A DNA stretch of 30,060 nucleotides from Tetrahymena elliotti 4EA (GCA_000231825.2 JH720295.1:764089-794148); one strand, 5' to 3'. Shown: positions 11,801 to 22,548, counted from the first letter of the stretch. Notes: generated from the letters alone by a model not told the origin. Numbers and translations are program-made.

Positions 11801-13406
11801 ATCAAATAAATTAAATCAAATTTGTTATTTTATGCAAAGGTTTGGTTATTATGGTGGAGAAGGAGTAAAAAATATTGGAATGAGCTTAGAAAAGTGTCCA
11901 AATATCAGTTCTTTGAATCTCAATCTAGAGTAATTTTTTAAATGCTGATTTAATTATCTTTTTAAACAAATTATTAATTCAGGTAAAAGTAAATAATTAA
12001 GTAAGTAATAATGATAATAAAAAGCTATTAACGCTTAATTTTTATTTTTTTACTTATTTCTTACTTTCTATTTTCTTTTCTATTTCTCCTTATTTTCAAA
12101 ACTAATTCAAACTAAATTATTATCTTTTTATTAGTTCGACATTTCTTAGTGTAGAAGAAGCAAAAAATATTGGAATGAGCTTAGAAAAGTGTCAAAATAT
12201 CAGATATTTGAGTCTCAATTTAACGTAATTTTATTAATACAGATTTTATTAGATTTTTAAGCACATGATTTATTAAGAAAATATAAAGAAAGGAAGAAAG
12301 TAAGTAAGTAAATAAATAAAAGTTGTTTTTGTTTAAACATTTAATTATTTATTAATAATACAGATAAATATTTATTTGCTTACTTAATTATTTCTTATTT
12401 TCAATTTTATTATCTATCTCTTCTTATTTTCAAAATAAATGTAAACAAATTTATAATTTTCTGAGTAGTGGTAATGGCTTAGGTGTAGGAGGAGCAAAAA
12501 ATTTTGGAATGAGCTTAGAAAAATGTCAAAATATCAATTCTCTAAATCTCTATCTTGGGTAATTTTATTTGGTGCTATTAGGTTTTGCAATTATAAATTT
12601 AGAACTAAAAAATGAATGAAAGTAATATATAGGAAAATAATAGGTCTAGCGCGTCTGGAAAACATCAGAAAATGTCAGGGGGTAAAAATGAAAAATCATT
12701 TTACCCCCCAACATTTCCTGATGTTTTCCAGACGCACTAGACCTATTATTTTCCTATATATAAAGTATCAATAAGTAAAAACTGCTTTTGGTTAAGTGTT
12801 TATTTATAAATCAAAAATGTTTACTTATTTCTATTTTTCTTCATTACTTTCACTTTTCTTTTTTCAAAATAAATTTAAATAAATTTTTATTTTATGTAGT
12901 TCCAATATTCTTGGTGTAGAAGGAGCAAAAGTTATTGGAGCCAGCTTAAAAAAGTGTTCCAATATCAGAACTTTGAATCTTGATATAAGGTAATTTTATG
13001 AAATACTTTTTTTTTCAGCAAATAATTAATTAAATGCCAAAGAATGAAAGAAAGCAAATAAGTATGTGATAGCTAAAAATTTATTTTGATGAAATGTTTA
13101 TTTATTAATCAAACAATCAATCATTTTACATATTAATTTACTTCAACACTAAGATAATTAATTTTTTAAGCAAATAATTAATTAATAAAGAACAAAAGAA
13201 AATAAATAAGCAAACAATCAAGAAATAAATAAAAAAAGCTTTTAATAAAAGAACATAAATAAATCTAAAAAATAATTTGAAAAAATATTTTATTTATTAA
13301 AAGTGGAAATTAAATTGGTGAAAAAGGAGAAAAAGGATTAAGATTAATACTGTTAAAAGTGAAAACATTAGTTCAATTAGAAAACATATTCATCTAATAA
13401 TAATGA
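8831..13406 (+). CDS. Gene B: N-myristoylated-type protein kinase with 10-unit LRR array
   Basis: Intact 657-aa model, 1974 nt in 14 exons: 8831-9416, 9471-9526, 9584-9652, 9702-10051, 10264-10353, 10571-10660, 10875-10964, 11249-11338, 11552-11641, 11840-11929, 12135-12224, 12469-12558, 12900-12989, 13304-13406 (TGA). All introns are GT-AG and all phases match. Start MGNKTSKK: Gly2, Ser6 and Lys7-Lys8 fit N-myristoylation, suggesting membrane attachment. Kinase domain about residues 38-325: degenerate glycine loop (KGNFF, 45-49), Lys66 in VAIK, HSDLKPEN at 176-183, DYN (196-198) in place of DFG, QSPE (223-226), DIFSIG (239-244). The metal-binding Asn183 and Asp196 remain, but the HRD arginine and DFG glycine are gone, so activity is uncertain. 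Residues from about 354 form the LRR array, likely a curved protein-binding solenoid. Family known only as ciliate kinase-LRR type; partner unknown. Confidence 0.9.
10264..13406 (+). repeat. Tandem LRR exon-intron cassettes of gene B (10 units)
   Basis: Nine exons of exactly 90 nt plus a 103-nt terminal exon, spaced 288-431 bp. The unit consensus is the same as in gene A, with invariant-looking positions Gly-x-Glu-Gly-Ala-Lys-Asn, SLEKC and LxL. The sixth unit (11840) begins with a divergent FGYYGGEG; the eighth and ninth are separated by the intron holding a foldback element. The terminal unit diverges after IGEKG and acts as a cap. Introns resemble one another and those of gene A. Confidence 0.9.
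12625..12761. mobile_element. 137-bp foldback (MITE-like) element in an LRR intron
   Basis: Arms 12625-12691 and 12696-12761 are inverted copies with about four transitions and one 1-nt indel over 66-67 nt, separated by AAAA. The element is far richer in G and C than its surroundings (it has GGTCTAG, GCGTCTGG and GGGGGT/ACCCCCC runs). Without it the host intron (12559-12899) would be close to the length of its sister introns. The ends are ATATATAGG/CCTATATAT, so any TA-type target duplication is hidden in the AT run. No transposase is encoded. The inverted repeat is certain; its mobile origin is inferred. Confidence 0.8.
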
Positions 13407-13929
13407 AATGAAAAACACAAAGCAATTTCTTATATAATCAAATGAAAATATTGTTATTTTATATTGTTTTTTGGATATTTTGTAATACTTATTTACTCTT
13501 TTCATATTGATATTGTCTTAAAACTTATTTTTGGCATGTTCTATTTTATTAAATTTGTATAAATTTTATTGACTTTTTCTCATTCATTTTTTTTTTGCAT
13601 AATTTTTGATAGTCACTATTATTTTTTTTCTACTAATCTCTCAAAAATAAATTATTTTTTGAAAATTTTATGATAAAATTCATGTTAAGAACGAGCTATT
13701 AGTTATATCTATTATTTTATTCATTCCAGCCTAGATTTGACCTTTTTAGCTATCAGTTTTATTCTGATATTTATTTATATTTAGATAAAGAAACAAAATA
13801 TTCATTAATCAAATTGTATGATTTCTTTTCAAAAATTAAAAAAAACAATTAATTATCAAGTAATCAAATTCAAGTATTCTAATTAATATTTAGGAATTCA
13901 ATTATTGGATTAGTTTTTATCAAAACCTT
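13407..13929. other. 3' flank of gene B and intergenic sequence
   Basis: The first ~170 bp parallel the 3' flank of gene A. The remainder is AT-rich with T-runs; no gene recognised. Confidence 0.5.
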
Positions 13930-14440
13930 GCTATGTATTGTTTAATATAAAATAATGATTAGATTATGTAAAATAAGAAAATATCTTCAAATTTGTTTAT
14001 CTTTTTGATTTTTGATCAGATAAAAAAATTAAAAAGGAATCTGAAAAAATTAAGAATAGTTATTAATTTAATTTTTTAAAAATTGCTCATCACAAAATAA
14101 AGGAAAAAAGATGCCAAAATATCTTTTTATTTTAAAGATACTAGCATTTCAAATTATTTAACACAAAAAAAAAACAAATATTATGGAAAATAACAAAAAT
14201 GTCTTTTCTTCTTTAATTTTGTATAAATTTTTAGGGAGATTTTAAATATCATAATACAAATCTTAAATTTCATATCAAGTAGAGTATTTTTAATATTATT
14301 TTCACATTTTAACTTTTGAGCTCGTTTTATTATTGAATCCAGAGCTCATACTAAATAAATAATATATCTTAATTAGTTTAAATTATCAACAAATATTATA
14401 CTAAAATTCTTAGATTTCATAAGAATTTAAAAATAAAATG
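13930..14440 (+). repeat. Upstream duplication unit, copy 4 (orphan, truncated)
   Basis: Carries TTTTTGATTTTTGATCAGAT near 14004, AAAAAAGATGCCAAAATATC near 14104, and the ATTATGGAAAATAACAAAAA and CATATCAAGTAGAGTATTTT blocks matching copy 1. It breaks off at about 14440, before the region that precedes the ATG in the other copies, and no kinase follows. It ends about 135 bp from the stop of the channel gene on the other strand. Confidence 0.7.
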
Positions 14441-14575
14441 AAAAAAGAAAAATCTGTATTAATAAATATTTTATTTTGTTTCTAAAAAAGTTTCAATAAA
14501 AACATATTTTAAATTAAAACGTAAAAACATATTTGAAATTAAAACGCATACAAAGTATGCTAATAAATAATTTGA

Positions 14576-17500
14576 TCATTTTTTAAAATTAATTTTTTTG
14601 CATGTTTATAATGTAGGTTCTATTGCATTACTGAAGTTGTAATGCTAGTTTTTAATTAAGCCTATTGAAACAATTTCTATTTAAGGAATTTAAAGTTCGT
14701 TTTATGGTGGAGTTTGTGGATCTTCATTATCAAGCTTAATAGAAATCTAGTCTTCATATAGTTCATACTATTTAGATTCACTTATGACAGATTGGTTTTA
14801 ATTGAAATTTTGTTGCGATTAATTCAACTAGAAGTTTATTTTTTGCAACTCTTTTTCAAAGTTATTCTTTCCTATATTTTTATTCATTAAGTTAAAAGAT
14901 CCTCCTCCTAGAATTTTTTCCGTTTTTTCTAAGCTTGTTTCACTTTATATCCTACCTTTGCTTCTTGTAATGGATTTACATGATAATATGTCTCTTTCTT
15001 TTAGTTATTAGTGAATATTTTTATTCAACTTTTAAATGAGTTAATTGTCTTTTATTTGAAAACTGATATTTTGAACTTTTTTTAGCTTGGTTGATTAGGA
15101 ACTATTAGGATTTAATTGGTTAATTACATTTTTGAGATTATATTTTGGGAAGTAAAACAGATAGTTTTCTTGACTTTCAAATTTTCCTTACAACATATCA
15201 AATGCATTTTCTTCTGCATAAACATTAATAGATGACTTGCAATCATAATTTTGGAGTTATCCATGATGCTAACTCTATCTCTATGTAATTTTAGTTTAAA
15301 TTTCTGATTTGTTTCGTATTCTTTCATAATTTTACATGTTTAAATCTTTTGACGATTATCTTTTCGTTGCATTAATCCTATTTTATTATAAAATTTTCTC
15401 TGTTTAATTCATTTAATTGACCTGATTATCATTAGACTGTGATAAGATTAAATCTTATTCATAATTAGCAATTAAACTAGAAGGCTACTAATCACTAGTC
15501 AAAAACTAATTTATTGTATCTATATCTTAACATTACTAAGGAGATATATACTTAACTTTATTTTAATTTTAATAATCTTTATCAGAATAATCGCTATTTG
15601 AAAAGATCGGTATACCTATGCCACCTATAGATGCCTAGAAGGTAATTTATCCAGATTTCTTTTTGTATAAATTTTTCTTCTTTTCTGCAGTCATTTTAGG
15701 AGATTCTAAAATATCATGAGTAATTTATTTTGATCTTTGAATTTCAAAAAAGTTTTTTGTTGTTTCTAAGTCATCTTCTTCTACAGAGTTTTGTTTAGTT
15801 TTTGTTTTAAAAAAGCTATATTAAAAATATCTTTGATCATACAAATCCAAATCCTCAAATTAAGACTCTAAAAATTCCAAAAAAGCTTATGTATTGCAAG
15901 AAAAGTTTTCTAATGTGCCATGCTTTTTATTAGTTCTTTTAAATTCTTTATTTCTTTATTAAGGTAAGCTAATCTAATTCAATCCAAATATTTTCATTTT
16001 TTTAGGAATGAAATGCAAAGAAGGACAATTATCTATTTGATGCAAATTGCTATAGCAAGATTAACATTTTGAATTTAAATAGCTTATCTATTCACTAAAT
16101 CTTAATTTATCTTACAGGTACATAAATTTCTCATATTCCTACTTATCTTCTCTTATCACTTCTATAAAATCTTCCCTTCTTATTTTTAGTATTTTACTAA
16201 AATCTTTACTTTTCACACTTAAACTCTTTGTATCTCCAGAAAAAAATGATTTTTCTCCAAATGTATCTCCCTATTAATTAAATTCATTTTTCATAAAAGA
16301 AAATATTTTTAAATTAATTGAAAATAAAGGGGTTTATTAAAATTATATTTTTAAGAAAGCTTAAGAAAATTAATTTGGAATAGATTTTTATTGTCGAATT
16401 GAAAAATTAATGTTGTAAATTTTTAATTAAAAATACAGAATTCAAGAATGAGATAGATTCTCTATTTTTAGTATGGAAGCTATTATTTAAGTAGTTTTGC
16501 TAATTGTAGATTTGAAGTTCTCCAAAGAGCACAAAGATGAGAGAGCGTTCTTGGTTACCTTCTTCTTAGCGTATGAGTATCTCTCCTGGAGTTAGCTTTT
16601 GTTCCTTGATAATTGGAAGACATTTCATTAATATTTCAAGGCTAAAATTTTCTCTGAGAACTTTACTCTATTTGAGGATGAGCTTGTTAGATTAAATGAG
16701 AAGTTCTTATTTTAGGTTATCTGAAAGCTAGGAAATTATTTTATTTTCTTCTTTTTAATTTTCATCTAGAGATTCTTTCCAGTAATATCTAATATTTATT
16801 AGTAAAAATTAAAAATATAATTGTGTTTTTCTTCCTTTTTCTTTGAGTTAAGAAGTAAGATAGATTATGCATCAAATTTGCAAAAAATTTAAGATTTACT
16901 CAAGCTAAATTTAATGAAAATAACATTTACAATTGAATTTGTGTAAATTAATCAATTCATTTTTTTATTCGAAGTTGAAAACTGTAATTAAGGCTTTTAA
17001 GGGTGAATTATGTGATCGAAAATTTAATTAAAAAGAAGTTCTGATAGCATTTTTATTAAGTGTAATTCGTTAAAATAATAGTATTGTTCTTCTGAATATT
17101 CAAATATGTGATTCCGCGAATGGGTGGAGGGTATGATTGAAAATTTAATTAAAAAAGAAGATTTTTTATAAAGCATAATAGTATTGTTCCTCTAAATATT
17201 CAAATATGCTTTTCGAGTGAATGAAAATATTGAAATTTAATTAAAAAAGAAGCTCTGAATGCATTTTTTATTAAGCATAATAGTATTGTTCCTCTAAGTA
17301 TTCAAATACGCTTTTCAAGTGAATGAAAATATTGAAATTTAATTAAAAAAGAAGCTCTGAATGCATTTTTATGAAGTGTAATTAATTGATTAAAATAATA
17401 GTGTTATTACTCTAAATATTCAAATATATTTTTCCTGGTATTTTGATCTATTTAATTTTTATCCATGTAATTAGCAATAATATATCTCTTTTCTTGAATC

Positions 17501-18879
17501 ATTTTCTCTTTCGCGAAGAAATCTTAGAAAATCTCTCCTATAGAGTTCAGTGTAAAACCAAACACAATGCAACAAGTGATAATTAAAAAAACGCTAATAG
17601 ATATTTCTAATGGATTAGTAGGTCTTATATCTCCATATCCTACTGTGCACATAGTAACAGTAATAAAATAATATGAATAAAGATATTATATATACCATAA
17701 AGAATCACTTAAATTCATATATTCTATCCACGAATTATTTAGATTACTATCTTTTGATGAATTTTAAATGGAGCTCACACTATCAGGATAATCATTATAT
17801 TCTAAGGAAACCTTTCCAATAATTAACCAAATGCAAGCAAAAATATGAGAAATAAACACAATGTTTTTAATAAGATTAATTAATTCAATAATATTCTACA
17901 TCTTTCTATCAAACTGAAATTTCAGTTTTATCTTTTTAATAATCACCTAAAAATCATTTAGTTTAAATACGATTGGAAGCAATAAAGCTTAAAGACCTCT
18001 GCTTTATGAAACACCACAAAAAGACAAAATATAATACAAAGTTGTAAAAAATACTGAACTAAAATCATAGTAAAATGTGATTGTAGACCTGTAATAACTA
18101 AATATCTCCTTTCTGTTTAAACATAAAACACCTCTAATGTAAATAGCAGTATTAATAGTAACAAATATATCTAATATTAGGCATAACTAACAAAACTGTA
18201 GCACTTTTAAACAGAGAATATCTTCTATTTGTAATTTCATAGAAAAGGCAATCAAATAAGCAAAATAGCAAATAGCAATGCTGCCTATTTTCAAGAGTTA
18301 CCATATGTTCAAAATATAATTTTGAGGCAAGAAAATAGGTATTTAAATACTTCTAAAGAATAGTGTAATATCTATTCTATTTCCTTTCACAAATTTCTTT
18401 TCATTAAGTGTATTTCTATCATTTTGCTAATAAGTGCTTAAATCATTTATTTAATTAAGCTAATTTTATGTTAAATGCTTATAGAGTCTTATCCTGCTTA
18501 AGCTAAGAAATGTTCTGATATATTTTTTGAATTTTATTCGTTTTATTAACTCATCTACTTTTTACCATACACTTTAATCAATTGAAATATCGTTGTTTAG
18601 ATCACTTATTTACTAATTCTGGTGCATTTCTTAACTATTCTTTTAATTTTTCTTTTAAAATTCTAGATAAACGTTCTTCTAAGAAAGTATCTGTTGACTC
18701 TCTAAATTGCTATTAGCATAACTGAAGTTCTTTGCTGTCCTACGCTTCTAAATATTTTTTTACAAGATATTCTACTAGCGATTTGCATCAAAATTAGTAT
18801 GTGACTTAATGTAATTATGAGATTACTTTTAAGCAAGCGAAGTCTCTTTTGTTGCTAAATTTATTCTTCTTTCGCTCAT
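14576..18879 (-). CDS. Six-TM potassium channel with C-terminal cyclic-nucleotide-binding-type domain
   Basis: Encodes 1171 aa in three exons: 18879-17411, 16788-16437 and 16270-14576 (TGA 14578-14576). Phases fit at both GT-AG introns (622 and 166 bp). Residues about 1-185 are a polar, Gln/Asn-rich cytoplasmic N-terminus. Hydrophobic segments near 188-213 (S1), 225-253 (S2), 270-290 (S3), 295-312 (S4, few charges) and 335-356 (S5) are followed by the pore with filter TVGYGD at 412-417 and S6 at about 422-450, in the plasma or ciliary membrane. The C-linker (about 455-530, with YLEYYW across intron 1) leads into a CNBD: LTPGEIL 555-561, the beta-roll to 584, and FGEK at 611-614. The cassette arginine position appears to be Lys622, so nucleotide binding is doubtful, as in EAG/HERG-type domains. 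The ~520-residue tail is polar and Ser/Lys/Gln-rich without a recognised domain. Family: CNG/EAG-related K+ channels, expanded in ciliates. Confidence 0.9.
17019..17427 (-). repeat. Tandem repeats in channel intron 1, copied from the exon 1 end
   Basis: Four units with starts about 100-118 bp apart. On the - strand each begins with a version of ATATTTGAATATTTAGAG, anchored at 17427, 17309, 17207 and 17107, and continues with CAATACTATTAT..., AAAAATGCATTCAGAGC and TTCTTTTTTAATTAAATTT. The first unit contains the real exon end and donor (GA|GTAATAAC); the other three lie inside the intron and read GAGGAAC, GAGGAAC and GAAGAAC at the donor position. Confidence 0.85.
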
Positions 18880-19793
18880 CCTTTTTTTCTTAATTTTTAA
18901 CAAATTTTACGAAAAATAAAAATGCAAAAATAAATTAATTCCTATTCTGATATTGTATGATTTTTTATCTAAATTTTTAGACCACCGACTTTTTTTAGTT
19001 CACTATTAAACTTAATACAAAATTATTTACAAATTTATCACAAAAAAGACTGACTTTTAGTTAAAAATTTATACAAAAATCGCATTTAGTTGTTTCAAAG
19101 GATGTAAAAAAATATTTTTGTTTAGAATTTTAAATATTAAAAAGAGTATTTTTCATTTTTAAATAATAATTTCTTTTACATTTAGTCCTAAAAATAGCCT
19201 GAATTTTTTATTAAGTATCTTATCTAATTTTATATCTTCAATACTTAAAAAATAACAAATATCTATTTTCTAATGTTTTTACAAGCTTAATATTTGTTCA
19301 AATTAAATAATAAATAATCTTTATGCTTTTAATTTTATATTCATCATAAATAAATGAAATGTGTTTTAATTAAAATAAAGTAGATCTATTCTAAAATACA
19401 AATACTGATCCTTTTTATAAAGAAATATACACCATATTTGGTTTGAAAATAATTAAAATATAATTGATTAAACAAATTATAACACATTACTTAAGACTTA
19501 AACCCTCAAAAATAAGTTTAAAATAAAATGCCCTGCATAAATGAGAAGTTAAGGCACAAAATATAAACTTTTTAGAGTTATTTTTGTTTGGAAAACTAAA
19601 ATAAATTAAAAATTTTTGAATACTAAACATTCATCTTTAATGAATGCAGTTTTATTTTATATTTTATAAATAAGAAAATATCAAAAATTTCCTTTTTTGG
19701 TTCAACCTTTTAAATTTAATTTACATAAATTCAAATTAAAAAATCATATTAATTCTGAATTTTATTTACATTTAAATATTTTTTATTAATTTG
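18880..19793. other. Intergenic region between channel and SET genes
   Basis: Both neighbours are on the - strand, so this stretch holds the 3' region of the SET gene and the promoter and leader of the channel gene. It is AT-rich, with A/T runs and no recognisable gene. Confidence 0.5.
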
Positions 19794-21179
19794 TCAGAAT
19801 TTACAGTTTTCAACTATTTTTATTTCTCTTTATGTAAATTCAGTAGCTAGAACAGTGTTATATTCATTTTAATTACCATTAAGAGCTTTTTCACTGAATT
19901 TAATGTCTTTATAGAGTGATTATAAATATTGTTTTAGGTTTGATGCATATTGTTGAAAACGCTAAGAACTATAATAGCTTTAGTTTTCAATTTAATTAGA
20001 ATTAAAAGCTTCTAAAATAATTGCAAACTAACTCTTTTATGGGGCACTTTTTACAGAAGATTTTTGAGATTTATTTGATTTTTATTTTGAAAATTGTGAA
20101 TCGGATTTATTTTTTGTTTAAGAACTTTCTGAAGAAGATTTTAGTGAGTTTATGTCTATGTCAAGACTAAATACCTATAAGAAAGTAATTGTTTCCCAAC
20201 TAAAAGACTAGCTTGATTCTTCAATTTCAACAGTAATTGCTTGTTTTAAATTTTAGCCTGCATAAAAATGATTCAGGATTTGTTAGGCAACTAAGCTGTT
20301 TTCTCTTAGTTTCTTAGTAAAGTCTTTTCCAAGTATTTTAGGTAATAATTCAGATTATATAGTGAATTATAAAGCTTCTCTGTAATTATTGAAAGGAATA
20401 AATCCATAATAATCTAAAAAGTGTTCATTATTATAATTTCCATAAGTAATAAATATCTATTCATCGCAAACAAAGTCTTTGTATGCTCTCATAACATATT
20501 CTTTTCTTTCTTAATCAAAATAGAAGTATTTAAAATGATCTGTTCCTTCCATGAATGTATGGTTAGCCAAATCATAAAAAGGAATCATAGCACCTACTTC
20601 TGAATTAGAATCGTGCTCATTTTTAAAAAACAGAGTTCTTGATTCAATCATAGCAACTAATTACAAAAATTATCCTTCATTAAATCCCTCAAAAATAGAT
20701 TATTATTCTTTATCTTATGTTATCAAGTTTTTTATTGCCTCAAATTCAGAAAGTAGTTTTTATTGCTTCTTTTAGTGCTTATTTTTTAGCTCATCTCTTA
20801 GGAGATTAAATTAACTTTCTGACCATGTAATTGTGTTAGAGTATTATTTAGGAATCGAATTCAAATAGCAACTATAAAAACTAGAAGCATCTTTTCTTTC
20901 TTTGTACAAAAAGAAGGCAAGGATTGATTTCTTTTAAACATTCAAATTATTCTTGATTTCTCTTAAAATAGGCAATTTTTAAATAGCTACACTTAATGTA
21001 ATGAATAAATTATCAGGAATACGAAGAAGCTCTTCCCCTTCTTTAACACTTTGGCTAGCTACTAAGCAACCACCAAAATTAGGAAGTATTGCTGTCTTGC
21101 ATTTAAAATTCTTATAGCCCTAAATGTTTTGCTGAAGGAATAATTGAAATTCTTGAGACAAACAGCTATTTTCTTCCAT
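19794..21179 (-). CDS. SET-domain protein lysine methyltransferase (Rubisco LSMT/SETD3/SETD6 type)
   Basis: Single exon of 1386 nt, 461 aa, open from the first ATG to TGA (19796-19794). The N-terminal SET part shows GGCLVASQSVKEGEELLRIP at 36-55, matching the usual G-x-G-hydrophobic-A...GE-x-hydrophobic-hydrophobic-x-IP start. A helical insert of about 100-170 follows, then ESRTLFF (179-185), the SAM/active-site motif PFYDLANH at 200-207, and ITYGNYNNEHFLDYYGF at 244-260, the YG..N..LL..YGF block of this family. The C-terminal part resembles the Rubisco LSMT substrate-binding domain and ends with a helix like EYNTVLATEFTQREIKIVEN. It has a Ser/Lys/Gln-rich insertion near 315-345. The enzyme class methylates lysine (or histidine, in SETD3) of non-histone proteins in cytosol or nucleus; the substrate cannot be told from sequence. 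Confidence 0.9.
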
Positions 21180-21936
21180 AATGAATGAATGAACGAATGA
21201 AGTTTTTATTAATTTATAAATAGAATTTCTAAGTAGAAAACAAAAAATAATATCTAAATTTAGCTTAATTTATTTAACTTTGATTGCTATCATCAAAACA
21301 TGTTTTTTAATCAATCCTGATTTCATCAAAAATACACTTAAATATTTCCAACAATTTCTTACATACAAAAGCAAGTATTTTCTTTTAAAAACAGATCTTA
21401 ATTACATTTTTGATGAGTAAATCCTGATTCATTCTCATCTTTAATTTATTTATAAAATCCTATCCAAACAAACTACTTCAAATCAATATTTCATATCAAA
21501 AATACCTTTAGATAATTTATCTTAAATTCAAAGCAGACAACAAAATGAAATTAGACCTAATTTTGCTCAATACAATTTAACTTGTTGATTAAAATATTTC
21601 TTTATATTTCTGACAACATGAAAAATTTTAATTCAGTCATTCATTCTACTTTAGATGAATAAATAGATATTCATTTCAAGCAATTCTTATCAAAAGAAAT
21701 AAATGTTTTTTAAATAAATATTTTAATTAAGTCATTCATTTTATTTTAGATGAATAATAAATATTCTTGATAAACATATCTTTATGTACAAAAAACAAGA
21801 TTTAATTGTTTTTGATAAATAAATATTGACTCTTCTTTTTTGATTTCTTTATATTCTATTCAAAATATTTTGAGTACCTTAACAATATAAAGAATTCTGA
21901 TTATAAATTATGTTAAAGTTAATACAATAAATTAAA
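21180..21936. other. Intergenic region upstream of the SET gene
   Basis: Begins with GAATGAATGAATGAACGAATG tetranucleotide repeats in the leader of the SET gene. A ~45-bp direct repeat (21626 onward and 21721 onward, both TTTTAATT.AGTCATTCATT...TTTAGATGAATA) and scattered TTTTTGAT(G/A)A motifs follow. Probable promoter region; no gene recognised. Confidence 0.45.
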
Positions 21937-22548
21937 ATGAAAGTTTGTTTATTATTACCAGATAATCCTTAGATGTTTAATTTGGTTATTTGTTAGTTTA
22001 AATGAGAAAACATCCTTAAAAATGATTTCGTAGCAATTATGTTTAGTAAGAAAAACATATTTAATGGTTTGATATCATTCAAGGAAATGGTTTTATTCAA
22101 CTTATTTACTCGAGTAAAATAGAAAATTAGAAACAGAAAATAGATTTAAGTTTTAGAGGAGGGGTATTTAGTGAATATTTTAAATAGATTATAAAATGTT
22201 AAGTATTGGGAAGGATCAAATTAATATAAAAATATAAAGAATGAAAGAAATAAGATACAGAAAACACAGCTTTTCTTTATGGATTCAATTTTGAAAGAAT
22301 TGTTTGAAAAGATGAAAAAAGAGAGTAGAAATTTAGCTTAATATTAGATATGCCAAATTAAAAAACTCAGAAAAGGAAAGTAAAGACAAATATTATCTTC
22401 AATTAATATTTTTTTTTTAGAAAAAAAATTATAATTTGCTTTACTTTTTCTCTAAAAAAAAACAAATTCAAGTAAAGCAGTTGGGTTCAATTCAATAATA
22501 AATTACACAACCACCAAGCGAATGAAGCTGCTAAGCTTGAAAACATGA
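21937..22548 (+). CDS. Hypothetical protein (weak gene model)
   Basis: ATG in a good ciliate context (TTAAAATG). Exon 21937-21991, a 42-nt GT-AG intron 21992-22033, then an uninterrupted 171-codon frame to TGA at 22546-22548; a second possible intron at 22380-22420 keeps the frame. The predicted ~190 residues are charged (for example SILKELFEKMKKESRNLAQ) with no motif I recognise. Under a code with one stop, frames of this length can arise by chance in AT-rich DNA, so the support is the mixed composition and the frame-preserving introns only. A coding-like 60-codon stretch at about 22599-22777 could be a further exon. Confidence 0.3.

Noticed and set aside
11067..11933. Standard-code + frames running through LRR exons 4 and 6 of gene B
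   Set aside because: They read intron sequence into single LRR exons; the spliced model explains the exons fully.
15124..15327. 67-aa minus-strand frame
   Set aside because: Different frame inside exon 3 of the channel gene, which is open for 565 codons.
22480..22500. GGGTTCAATTC as a tRNA B-box
   Set aside because: No A-box, acceptor stem or cloverleaf pairing around it. No tRNA was found in the window.
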